A stretch of DNA of 64,000 nucleotides, taken from Siphonodentalium dalli (Eukaryota > Mollusca > Scaphopoda > Gadilida > Siphonodentaliidae). The notes beneath the pieces were generated by a model, which saw only the letters and a list, made by a program, of their open reading frames with translations, searched no databases and was not told the origin of the DNA. Positions 44,664 to 56,164 of the stretch are shown here, one piece after another. The stretch lies in NCBI GenBank assembly GCA_032622095.1, contig CP136065.1:24931141-24995140 (forward strand), in the 5' to 3' direction. Numbering within the stretch: the first letter of the stretch is position 1; every line of letters begins with the position of its first letter. A program made the translations under genes and the position numbers.

Positions 44664-45104
44664 TAAAGGTCCACATAATTTTTGAATCCACAGATCACAT
44701 TATATACAACATATTCCATATTATATATCGTTTGAAAGAGGAAGCTCAAAAAGTGTATTATTAAAATGTCAGGTCGAATAAACTGTGAACATGTTGTTTA
44801 TTTGTCAAGGTACCGATGTGTTTTCTGTGCTTAATTTCAAGCGGGTATTTACTGCCTGTCTATTATTCTCAATGGAAGGGGAATAACTCTATCTTAGTTC
44901 TGAATTATGATGCTTTCTGGATAAATAACGGGGGTAGTCCGGGGTGAATCTAAGAATCTCTATTATTATCCTATTATATAGGCCAGAGCTGTTCTGTATT
45001 CTGGCGGAATATATATACATGTCGTTCCGCTTCCAACTGGTATATAATATGACATATGTTGTGTATAATGTGATCCGGGCATTCGAAAATTAAGTGGCCT
45101 TGAA
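44664..45104. mobile_element. Family G inverted-repeat element, copy 1
   Basis: The arms are ~60 bp: AAAGGTCCACATAATTTTTG, then ATCACATTATATACAACATA, and the reverse complement at the right ending AAGTGGCCTT. The interior includes CCAGTTTATTATTCTCAATGG-like sequence conserved with copy 2. Confidence 0.8.
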
Positions 45105-46410
45105 AGGAAACATACTCCGTAAATAATGATGCCGGATTGACCGTAAAAATATAGGATGTCATATGTGAAATAAGTATGCTGTTCTATACATCTTACATAC
45201 CAAGCTGTGTGTTATATCCATTTATAATACATCCATCAGATTTCAACAACATTAAATACTAGCCCAGTAATACGTTTTATACAAGAAAATAATTACAGTA
45301 ACACTTTCTTTACTAAATTGACGAGTAGTTCCATCAGGAATCCTTCTGAGCCTGTGTAGAAAGGGTGAGGTTGCTACTAATCGGGCGGCTGGTTCGATTG
45401 GGACAAGGACCAGTCTAATGTGCGAAATTCGAATAACAACTCTCTAAATTTCTACTTCATGGAAGTAAAAGTGCATTTTAATAACAGATTGTCGTCTCAA
45501 AGTTGATATAATTACTTAGTGACTGATCATTGCTATCTAGCTGTCGCCTGTCAGTGTTTCAGCGACTCTCGTGTATGTCTTTTTGCGCGAACTCAGTGTT
45601 CTTGTTCAATAGACTGGTTCCTGGTTCAGAACTGCAAAAATCTGAAAACGTAGTAACGTGACCCCTTCAGCTGCACTTGTATTATCTTTTATAGTCTGTC
45701 GTCTGCTTATATTTTCTGGACATCCCTCCAGATGTATAATATATAATTATATTATATAATTTTATAACTGACTGGGAGAATCCATTTAGTAAAGAAGGTG
45801 TTAAACATATGTAACTATTCAGCGGAGGTTTTATCAATCAGACATGTTCCGTTAAAGAGGAATTTCACCATATTTTGATTTTCTTTTACCGGATCGTATA
45901 ATAAGTGTTTATGATTTCACTGCAGTAAATATCTAATACGAGCGGTATTATTTACTTATACTCTTATATTTATTATGTTTCTATTATTTCAGATGCTTTT
46001 GGGTATTCGCCATCTCAAGTGTTAAGACTGGAGTTGATTTGAAATTATTGTCATTTGTTATTGATTTGGCAACAAATTAGTCAAATTTTGCCTAAGCCAT
46101 TGTTCGGATCACCGACTTTCTTTCAAAGTACTTTTACACCACACAATTTACATAGCCTATTCGATCTGGACGCCACACAACCCGAGAACCCCCAAGTGTA
46201 GGACGGCTAGGGCATTTCCGTAAATCACGGAAGATTACCTATGCAAATAAATAAAACGATAATCGATCTCCTACACGACATATCATTTCCCATGATACAA
46301 TGATAGAAGGGCCGGGCCTTTCTTTACATACAATATTTTGATAGCCAAGTACTCCTAAAATGTGAGGGAAATATGTTTTTGTTGGTATAAAGATATTTTA
46401 ACAAGTTATT
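45105..46410. mobile_element. Family S element (45299-45802) in otherwise non-coding DNA
   Basis: AACACTTTCTTTACTAAAT at 45299-45317 is inverted at 45784-45802 (ATTTAGTAAAGAAGGTGTT). CATCCCTCCAGATGTATAAT links it to the 42.5 kb copy. The rest of the stretch (45105-45298, 45803-46410) shows nothing. Confidence 0.65.
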
Positions 46411-47114
46411 TAAAGGCCTTCTTAATTTTCGAATCACCGGGTCACATTATACACAACATATATTCCATGTTATATACCACTTGGAAGAGGAACCAGAAAT
46501 AAATATATTCCACCAGAATACGGAACAGCTGTGGTCAATGAGTGTCCACAAAGTGATAGATTCTCAGATTCACCCCAAGATTTCCTCCGTTATTTACCAC
46601 AGAAATTGACAGAATGCATCATAATTCACAACTAAGAGATAGAGTTATTCCCCTTCCATTGAGAATAATAAACTGGAAGTAGAGACCAGATCGAAATTAA
46701 GCACAGAATACACGTCGGAACCTTGACAAAAACAACATGTTCACAGTTTGTTTGACCGGATAAGTTGACAATACAATGTTTTGGAGCTTCCTCATTCATA
46801 TCTACTATCCACACTCCGCTTCTGAGAACGTCCCAGCACTCCTAGCCATTATCCCTGCCACCGTCCTTAGAATCGATGGGTTAAATACTTGCCGAAATTT
46901 TAGAGTTACTTCGCCTACATTATACAAGTCTGTTGTGTGTAGTGTGGTGACGTGTGGGTAGTGCCTATACGGGGTTACCTTAGAAAACAAAAATTAATGG
47001 ATCGACCAAAGCCATGGGACAAATCCCGCCAGTGGCGGGCTAATCTGCTAGTGGTATATAATATGGAATATGTTGTATATGTGATCTGGGGATTCGAACA
47101 TTAAGTGGGCCTTT
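46411..47114. mobile_element. Family G inverted-repeat element, copy 2 (reverse, longer)
   Basis: The left end AAAGGCCTTCTTAATTTTCG and right end CATTAAGTGGGCCTTT flank it. The interior matches copy 1 in reverse, plus ~260 bp at 46790-47040 not in copy 1. The frames 46632-47000 come from it. Confidence 0.78.
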
Positions 47115-47130
47115 AACAAGTTGTGTGTTC

Positions 47131-47364
47131 AAGCCTTGACATAGTGCGTCTGTCATTTGCAGAATGAGGTCCCCCAGAGGGTGAATTTAGTTATGCTACC
47201 CCGCATAGCGGGCTAGCATCACCAAATTCACCCTCTGTGGACCTCATTCTGCTTACACCTCAGCAGAATGAGGTTCCCATAGGGTGAATTTGGTGATGCT
47301 AGCCCGCAATTCACCCTCTGGGGACCTCATTCTGCAAATGACAGACACACTATTTCAAGGCTTG
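47131..47364. mobile_element. Family I element with full ends
   Basis: Outer inverted ends CAAGCCTTGACATAGTGCG / CACTATTTCAAGGCTTG flank CTGTCATTTGCAGAATGAGG and its inverse. Inside are one complete and one shortened palindrome with GGGTGAATTTAGT / TCACCAAATTCACCC arms. Confidence 0.85.
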
Positions 47365-47489
47365 TTTGTGTTCATTATGATGACATATTTTATTGAACTT
47401 CCCGACATAAGTATAATAAACTTTACAAAAGAATACGAAATAACTTATACTCGGAAGAAGAAACTGGATTGGACTATAAGTTATCATGC

Positions 47490-47601
47490 GCTCTATGAAC
47501 GATGCAAACAACGTGGTAATTATTATGAAAATGAATTTATGACTCGAGTCATAAACTCATTTTCATTATAATTACCATGTTGTTTGCATCGTTCATAGAG
47601 C
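47490..47601. repeat. 112-bp near-perfect palindrome
   Basis: Arms of 56 bp are centred on GACTCGAGTC (centre 47545/47546) with only three mismatches and no loop. The outer end is GCTCTATGAACGATGCAAAC. The frame 47284-47571 passes through it and is not a gene. Confidence 0.95.
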
Positions 47602-48541
47602 ACGTGAGTGTATTTTTGAACTAATCCATAGCTCAAATTCAATCATTTGCTGCATATATTCTGTTGAGTATAAAAGGAGATGGTCCCATAAATAGCCGGA
47701 TTTAATGTACAGTGCCCCTTTAAGGGGATTCAATGCCTTCGTGGTGGGTTCGTGTGAAATATAACAAAAATCTTAAAGTGATGCGAAACACTCCGGTAGG
47801 GTGATCAACTAGAAATGGAGACTAATCTTGTTCAAAGTAGTTATTTTTACAAATATTATATCTAAATTTACAACACATACCGTCATTCTTACATATTAAT
47901 TAAATGCAGTTTTCGTTAGTTTATCGCCGATAGAAGCGTCCCGATTCGAGTAGTAAATATTTACAATTTAGCGCAGTTCAGACAATGTTTTCTATGGAGT
48001 GGTACGGTCGATTTGCTTGAGATTTTCGGTGATGTTAGTAGAATGCTACATTCCTCCAGTTGGCGTATCACCTGAATACTAACTTATCAGTTTCACGCAC
48101 CCGAACAGGTGCATAATATGTCTTTAAAATCTTCCTTATCAAGAGTAATAGATAGACGTTCTCGTTTTCATTATTAACCCTTTCATGGTGGGGTCTGAGC
48201 TGGTGCAGCATTGAAGATCCTGTGCCAGTACATTCTCTTATATATGCGAGGCTCCCATAGGGAGCATGCCATTTGGTGTGACAAAAGCAAGACAGTGGAC
48301 ATACTATATTGGTGATGTCTTGATCACGCAGAGAATTCGCTAGTTATCATATATTATACCAAGAAAAGTTGTCAAATGAGTCGGTAATAAAAAAAAAACC
48401 CTGGTTTGCACAGAACCCAGGGAACCCAAGGCACTAGCTGTGGGTAAATATGCTATAAATTGTCTGTAAAACAATGTCTGTAAAATATCACCACTAAGAA
48501 GAACATAGAGAAATATATCAACCTTGTTCTTATATGCATTA
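47602..48541. other. Non-coding stretch with family B left end
   Basis: TTAA 48174-48177 followed by CCCTTTCATGGTGGGGTCTG and half a hairpin module (to ~48270) is a truncated family B end. Nothing else was recognised. Confidence 0.55.
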
Positions 48542-49077
48542 TTAAAGATACGGGCGGTGTTGGCGGTGGGTATGCTTTTAAAATATTCACCTGCGTCAAA
48601 AACCACCATAAACAGAAATATTAGTAAAATATAGACAGACCTTGTTCTTATACCAATCAGAAATATGGCATAAACAGTATGTTATTGTCAAATGTCTTTC
48701 CTTTGTTATGTAAACAAAAGCAAAAAACGTTACAGAACCTGGCTTTTGTTTAGATCAGGATATGGTAAACATAAAGAGCTTTATTTATTACCGCTTTCAT
48801 AGTATGGAAATAATAAAGAGCGTTTATATCATTTGTGTGTGATTAACCAATAGAATTGCGCTGTGTTACGTAAACAGAAGCAAAACTTCTGTAACACGAG
48901 CAGGCTCTTGTTTACGTACACCACCGTACGTCTTGGCGACAATATACTATTTACGCGCTGATTATGTTTGGCATATGAACAAAACTATATATATATATAT
49001 ATATTAATATTCCTTCTGTTGATGGCTATTTGAACAAATATGAATATTTCTGCAACGAACGCCGCCCGTGCTTTTAA
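48542..49077. mobile_element. Family H foldback element, copy 4 (best preserved)
   Basis: The left arm ATTAAAGATACGGGCGGTGT and the right arm ending GAACGCCGCCCGTGCTTTTA are ~85-bp imperfect inverted repeats. AAGAGCGTTTATATCATTTG and GGCTCTTGTTTACGT segments are internal. A (TA)n run lies at 48988-49004. Confidence 0.85.
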
Positions 49078-49196
49078 TAGTTCAACCACAAACAAAAATT
49101 ATTACATGAATCAAAATGTTACAGTGATTTGTCAACAAACATGGCTAACCTAATAAGTTCAAATATTACAGTTTAAATATGATTTTCAGAATACGT

Positions 49197-49314
49197 TTAA
49201 CCCTCTTAGAGCTCTTTCCATCAATGTATCACATTATTATAATCAATAAATTTGAAAAATAATCAAGGAAATATGGGTTGATATAAAAAGCGGACTTGGC
49301 ACTCAAAGGGTTAA
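49197..49314. mobile_element. piggyBac-type MITE, family C short derivative
   Basis: A 110-bp body lies between TTAA 49197-49200 and TTAA 49311-49314. The right ~45 bp (ATATGGGTTGATATAAAAAG, then GGACTTGGCACTC) match the right end of the 1,563-bp element. Confidence 0.8.
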
Positions 49315-49574
49315 ATGATTTGACCTTTTCCAATGTTCACCGTCAAGTTTTGTTTAAACTTTGGTATCTTATTGGAGAAATTCGACTTGTATTGGTAATA
49401 CCGCTGCCACAGTAATGTTTACGTAACCATGGTTTTGACATGTGAAATCTCATATAGGAAAATTAATAATGAAAATCTGAACAAAGTCAATCTATTCTTT
49501 CATGTAATTATCATAATAGTTATTTTATAGACGTTATGTTATTTCCAGCCAATACGCCAAGGATTTGATAGCAA

Positions 49575-50168
49575 ACAATATGTAATCGGGGTTCACGATT
49601 GGATGGCTAATGGCATCTAATCGCGAGCACGGGTGGCACGTGATGTTCGATTGAATATCAGAATGTTGGATATCATATAATCCTATATCCCATAATATAA
49701 TCCCATATCCCATAATATGTCAAATATAGCGAATTATCGAAATATGAAATACAACGAAAAAGCGAAATAGGAAAATACAGCGAAATAGCGGAATAAAAAA
49801 TGCAGCGAAATATAGAAATAGGAAATTATTTTTATTAACTAAATAACGGAGATATTTGAAGAAGTGTGTTTTTTTTTACGAAATAACGGAACTATTTGAA
49901 GAAGTGTTTTAAAGAGCGTAACCCAAACCTTCCCCAGCCCCACCCACCCTATAGAAGAATTTGACTTATATTTAACCAGAGTTGATCTATTGTGGTGTTA
50001 TAATTTCTCATACAAATCGCCGTTATTTCGTAAAGGTACATTCTTTATAGAGTTATTACCCTTCAGATTAAATATTGTAGTCAATCGAAACAACGCGTGC
50101 CTCCTGTGGTCGCGACTGTTTGCCAATATCCATCATATCGTGAACCCCGATATGTTATCTTTTGGTAG
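49575..50168. mobile_element. Inverted-repeat element K
   Basis: ATCGGGGTTCACGATTGGATGG at the left is matched by CATATCGTGAACCCCGATATG at the right (~30-bp arms). The interior has iterated ATCCCATATCCCATAATAT and CGAAATA-type low-complexity sequence. Confidence 0.65.
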
Positions 50169-50254
50169 TCAAGCGTGTGCGTATTAGGTGGTTATTTCGC
50201 ATACATCACTTCGAAGGTATTGAGACCATTTAGTACGCTCTGTCACTAACTCGC

Positions 50255-50450
50255 GGCCATGTTGGATCCATCAGGTCCGGTTCCGTGGTTTTAGTGCTAC
50301 AGGTCAAAGTTCTGGAGTAGCATTCCATATATGGAAGTCGTGAATAATTAAAAAGCTCCATATATGGAAATGCTACTCCAAAATCACGGAACCGGGGCTG
50401 GAAGAATCTCCGAAACCACAGAACGGAGCTGGATGAATCCAATACGGCCG
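50255..50450. repeat. Imperfect inverted repeat
   Basis: GGTTCCGTGGTTTTAG... TGGAGTAGCATTCCATATAT is mirrored by ATATATGGAAATGCTACTCC ... CACGGAACCGG. Confidence 0.75.
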
Positions 50451-52502
50451 CGATCCAGTGATATCGCTTATTGGGCGTTAATCCTGCCAGACTATAGGAT
50501 ATAACGAGTCGATATTTGTGTCAGACTGATCGTTTCTGTGAATCATTGTTATTTGAATCACATGTGGCGATGCTGAACATCGTGTGCTACGTAGAGTCTG
50601 ATCTTCAAATTCTATAATTAGGTCAGGCACATCATGAATTCAACTATTGTAGTTATATTTAACTATTAAATTTGAATGTGGCGTGAGAGGTTAAATTACT
50701 TGGTTGTCGTGTTCTTTCAGGATTAACCATTCACATGGATCGAATTAGCGCGACACTGTTTGTGATTTTTGATTATCCTCTTTTATCGAATTTACAAAGC
50801 GGCGACATGCATATTGAATATAACTATAATTTGGAATTAAGGATGTGTCTGACCTGATAATACATGCAATGTAAATGTTCTTATGTGTTGAATTAGACTG
50901 ACTGATATAAATCGTTTGTGTGGATGATACAAAAATGTCGCGCACAGTATGTTGAAATTCTGACGTTAAAGATACCCAAACCGATTCACACCTTAATAAT
51001 AACTAATTATTCGTTATTCGTTTATAGCAATCAATCAATCAATCAATCAATCGTTTTATTGCCTTCGCCAAAATATGACATACGAGACAAGAAAAATTAC
51101 AATAAACACAAATATATATATATACGCGCCACCATACCAATCACACCACGTATCCTGGCTTTCCAACATGGTCTGGGCCCCCAATGACTATCCCTTCCAG
51201 TGCCATATTATATATAGCAGCTGAGATAATCAGGTATAGGGCCTAGCACCATCACATACATACGGGACCACCCACCAGTATATATGGATACCAGTATCTA
51301 TTGAATAATTGTGTTGTTTATTTGGTATCCATTCGGATGATATATATTAAATACTGACATATTATCATATACAGGTCCGATAAATTGGTATTTCGTAACC
51401 AAGGGCCGGCATCATGGTTCTACTAATATCACCCTATATGCGCTATATATCCCACTTCCTGTAAAACGTGGCTACCAGTAAATAGAGTAAATAAGTGTCC
51501 CGTTGTTGTAGCAAAACCAATGTATCACACAGTTGGGTGGTATTCATTGGTGGTCAAAGATTCCGCAAGAAGAATGCCGGAAGATAAGGAGGCCGAGAAA
51601 GTTTTGTTTGTTTTCTACCTCAACAAATCTTTGAACAAATACATTTTGAACGTTATCTGGTTAATTGCACTTATTTGGGGTCAGATGCACGTTTTGACAA
51701 AATTTCCTGGTATTTCAAAATGGATTTTCTCAAAATCTGTCAGGAATTTCTTTGTGAAATTTGATACGAGCGATTATTGTGGCACAATATCTAAGAACCA
51801 TCAACCCATTGGATATTATAACCTCGTTTATTATACTTTTATGACATGAACAATATTTGAAATTTCACTGTTTTCCGGTACCAACAACATCTGTAAAATA
51901 GAATGTTATTCAAAAGTGCAGTTCATATATCCATGATATCATATTTGAAGATCATGAGAGGAGACTCAATTGTTCTAGATTCGTGAAATTTAATGATTAT
52001 TTTCAATTAGAAAAGCAGCTACCCATAAATAATTTCATAGATTTCAGAATGTTCATGTTATGCCTGTTGATCAATGAAAAATTGGGCTGAGATGAGTTAT
52101 GGGTCATGGGTTTATAACCAAGTAAAAGCTGACCACCATATCTCTTAACCCTGTGGCTAGTTGTAAATCAGTCGATCGCTCCCAGCTTGAGATGACCGCA
52201 TATCAACATTTGTTTTCTTTGGGCTGGAATATTTGTGACTGCTTTATTCTTCTTTATAATATATGGGGGCATGATGCTATATTATGCAATTAAAAATATA
52301 ACTCAACATTATGATAAAATTAAGCCTCCTATCATAGAGCCAAGACAAGAAGCTATATTGGTGATTTTAATGTTGTGTGGAATTATTAATTATTCTGGCA
52401 GTTATTGGTACCGAAAGTGACAAAAAAGAAAATAATATTTTCAACCTCTCAATTGTATTAAAATCCATTGTTTTTTCGTCTCTTAAAAATGCATAATCCG
52501 AA
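50451..52502. other. Non-coding stretch with (CAAT)n tract
   Basis: A (CAAT)n microsatellite lies at 51029-51053, followed by GTTTTATTGCCTTCGCC. Frame 51520-51849 (109 residues, one hydrophobic segment) and frame 52235-52420 have no recognisable family or conserved splice context. I do not call genes here. Confidence 0.5.
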
Positions 52503-52937
52503 TTAACGCTCGCAAATTACTATTTCCTTGGTTTCGGGGGTCAAAAATATTTTATTCTAGTCGAGGACCCCACCCATCAAGTTCAGAGTGATTACATATC
52601 GATTTTTGAAATCTGTTATTTTTCACCACCGATAATTTTTAAGTGGCCCAGTAAAAGGTAGACGAGAAGACGGTATCGGACAAAATTGCGGATGAAGATG
52701 GATAACTCTAAAACCAAGTGGCATTTTTCAATTTTGTGTCAGATATTTGACAAACCGGCAAAATTTCGTTGAATAAATAACAGGTTTTGGGAAATTTTAT
52801 ACTAAAGTTGACTGTGGTTAGCATTATTTTTGAGCAATTAATCGATTCTGATAACTGAAGCGTCATTTTAAAAAACGTTGTTGTTATTGGAATCTTGTGA
52901 TTTGGGTGCCATCGAATCGGATTGAGTACCCTTTAAT
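52503..52937. mobile_element. Family D element, copy 2 (left end eroded)
   Basis: The arm segment GGTTTCGGGGGTCAAAAATA and the right end ATCGGATTGAGTACCCTTT match the 43.3 kb copy. The first ~20 bp of the left end are not recognisable. Confidence 0.7.
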
Positions 52938-53771
52938 AATTGATCAGATTCTATATATAATGAAGATGATGATATTTGAAATTCAAGATTGTTCGCAAGA
53001 TAGATCCAGAGAAATTCTTTGTTGAAAATCTCTTGCCATTTTTGGTTGGAATTATGCAAAACGTGCGTCTCCCCCTTAATTGTAATTCATGTCCGAATTG
53101 TCCCCTTCTTCGTCATGGCAGATCTTTTTGTCTATTGAACAGTGCGAGTTACAAATGATCAGTTTGCTGAAATACTAACTAATTTCCATTTGTCATGTAC
53201 CCCTACGTCGTATCGCTACATGTAACTGGGAGTATATATAATTATGTAAGCAATAATTCTGAGTATTAACTAATGAATCATCTTTTCATGTTATATAAAC
53301 CAAGTTGTGTGCATCGGGGAATGCTATAATGTAATTTCTAGAGTATGTGTGCATTCGCCACAACATGTGTGATGCAGATAATAGCTTTTGTGAACCTTGA
53401 AAATGGTGTGCCCAGGGATTGGGTTGTGTGGGTGATTAGATATTGAGTTATAATTATAGAGAGTGCAGGACAATGGCAATGTCAGTGATATATACGCAAT
53501 CTATATTCAACAATTATTCGTCGAGAATGCCTGTTTCCTGATGTGCATACTCTATTTACCATCAGCATTACGCATAATTAAAACAATCTTTTATCGGTTT
53601 TCAAAGTTAGCGTATTATCAAATGGAGGTGAAAATGAAAGCCAATTATTTAATTTAAATGGCATGTTGTCACCGAACATTAACTTTCACATCACAGAAGC
53701 AAAATCAGTTCTCAAACATGCGTATACCAGAGCAGTGGCCTTGTTATAACAAAAATATCTTCTAATTTGTA
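52938..53771. other. Non-coding spacer
   Basis: Frames 52976-53158 and 53463-53657 have no motifs. Nothing supportable was seen. Confidence 0.5.
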
Positions 53772-54281
53772 ATATCATGCCATGAATCTCTACTCCCGGC
53801 TAACGCCCGTAGAGATCATATTCCACCCGTACAAAACCTGGGAATTTTTTGAAGATTTGACAGGGAACCCGAAAAATAATGAGGGGAATATATTTTTTAG
53901 TTATTATCTGCTCCGTAATAATGTACTTTGCTGTAGGTGAGGGTCCCAACTCGAAATTACGTGCTTTTCTGTGACTTTTGTGAGTCGATATCGCAATAAA
54001 CAATGAATTACCTACAGGAGAAAATCCATAATTCTAAGCAAAGCAAAGCAAAATCGCTCAATAAGTCACTCAAATCGTAAAATTTCGAGTTGAGTCCTTC
54101 ACCTACAGTGAATTACATTTTTAAAGGAACAGATAATAACTAATAAATATATTCCCGCGTTATTTTTCGACGGTATAAGGTTCGCTGACAAAACTTCAAA
54201 AAGGTCGCAGATTTTGTACTGGTGGAATATGATATCTACGGGCGTTAACCAGAGTATAGAGATTCATGGCATGATCTAATG
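53772..54281. mobile_element. Family F inverted-repeat element, copy 2 (longer)
   Basis: The ends ATATCATGCCATGAATCTCT / AGAGATTCATGGCATGAT match copy 1 at 17.9 kb, but ~110 bp more interior is retained (53870-54000). Confidence 0.85.
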
Positions 54282-54387
54282 TATTATATCACATGAATCA
54301 CGTGCATCTGTGCCGAATTTCACGAACATTGCGATACAAATTTGCCAGTATGTGTATGCATCCTTACCCTTCAGACATTAACCCTTA

Positions 54388-54918
54388 AATATGGATTATC
54401 TCTTCATATCACAAAATTTGAAATAGTTTCGTGGGTATTAAATATTAAATATGAATTGAAGACCCCTGTCCGGAAACGCTTCTCTCAATTAATATCGATT
54501 TTATTTCGAATATTTTATTATAAAATGAGATGATTTAATGGGACACTTTATCTTTCTATTTTTAGAACAGACCATTCAGGCGATACCATATAGCGATAGA
54601 GATCATAAGGGTGTTCCCAAAGCTATGCTCCGAACGTCAAATGTCACAGATTGATTGTTTGTATTGTGTTATTACATATACGCGATAATGAGTCTAATTG
54701 ACGTTTATTTGTGACAAAATTACACAATAAAAATTCTGGTCTCTGTTAACAGTAACCACTATTATTCGTTAGCTAAACAGACTTACCAGAAAATTTCGAA
54801 ATATAATCAATATTAATCGATAGAAGCATTTCCGGACAGGGGTCGTCGAATCAAATCTAATATTTTATACCGCGGTAACTATATAACACATGTTTACAAA
54901 GAAATTGACCACCTTTAA
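54388..54918. mobile_element. Family E inverted-repeat element, copy 2 (reverse)
   Basis: The arms contain GACCCCTGTCCGGAAACGCT and CATTTCCGGACAGGGGTCGT. The right end TACAAAGAAATTGACCACC corresponds to the triplicated end of copy 1, present here once. Confidence 0.82.
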
Positions 54919-55854
54919 TAGTAAAAGCTATTCAATCTGATAGCGTTGTGGTTGCGCGTATATTGAATGATGTATTTCTCCTTTTCCATTTATCTGTTCA
55001 TCCTTTCGGGTGTGACCTTCTGATTGTTTGGTTTGGAAAGATTCATCTTTGTTGTTTTTGTAGTCTAGTTTCCGGACATCTTAATGCCGACATGTTCACT
55101 CCACATTGAAATCAAACACTTCCTTATCTCATGTTTTTGTTGAACAAATTGTCACGTGTGGGTGTATAAACAATAATTCCAAATTATATGTAAAGATAGT
55201 ATAACAAATTATCCAATCGAGTAAAGTTTTTACATATTTTATCTTTGAGTTGTCTTTCATCCGCCGAACTCCAGCTCCTGTATGTAAATTGGCCCTCTGT
55301 GAACGCATGTTGTTATGGGAAGTCAACTTCGCATTTGTTAGTGAATTGAAAGTAATCCATAATGTGCATTACGCTTAAGCTTATTTGGGATTAGGGGTAT
55401 TTCAAAATCATAATTAATTAAAGTACACCTAAGGGTAAATTATTTTTGCTAATGTTGAGCTCAAGTTGAAATACTGGGTGAAATAAATTACTGGTGCCAG
55501 TAACCTTTGGAACTAGTCTTCAGTCTCGGAAAGCAATTGCCACAGAATCATTCTTCAAAGACATATGTCAGGCATCGCCCACAATACTACCCATTTAGAT
55601 AATACCATTTTGTCCTATAATGTAGGTAAGAAAAGTAGAAACTCCAATTACGCTTAAAAATAATTCATATACGTTTAAGAATAATTAGCTAATAAATGTT
55701 AATTTGGCCTCCCATATAACTCCATCTTTGGTCGGCTGATAACAAGAGACATAATTATGATGACGCACCAATAGGTTGCCATATACATATTGATATATGA
55801 GGTGTGCGTTAAGGGTTGCGCCACGTTGAAAGTATGATCTTTTCGTTGGCTTCG
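54919..55854. other. Non-coding spacer
   Basis: AT-rich sequence. Frame 55129-55326 is short and without motif. No repeat was recognised. Confidence 0.5.
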
Positions 55855-56085
55855 TTAACCCTTTGATGACTTAAGCTTCCTGAATTTTTGTGAAAACCCT
55901 GCGCCAATGCATTCTCTTATATAGGCGAGTCGCCCATAGCGCGCCTCGCATATATAAGAGAATGCATTGGCCTAACAATAGTTACCTTGATCTTATAAAC
56001 CAGTGCATTCTATTATATACGAGAAGCTTCCTATGGGAGACTCGCGTATATAAGAGAATACACTGGCACTGATGGTATTGTCGTT
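55855..56085. mobile_element. piggyBac-type MITE, family B copy, right end lost
   Basis: TTAA 55855-55858 is followed by CCCTTTGATGACTTAAGCTTCC and two hairpin modules (55907-55970, 56003-56070). The right terminal repeat and TTAA are missing. Confidence 0.7.
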
Positions 56086-56164
56086 ATTCTGATATTATAT
56101 ATATGGCAAGCTATTCACGCTGCGATCCCACACAACAACACACACATTGCCAAACAAGAAGGCT

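Noticed and set aside
51520-51849. 109-residue open frame
   Set aside because: No recognisable domain, no supporting splice or polyadenylation context; compatible with chance in this AT-rich DNA.
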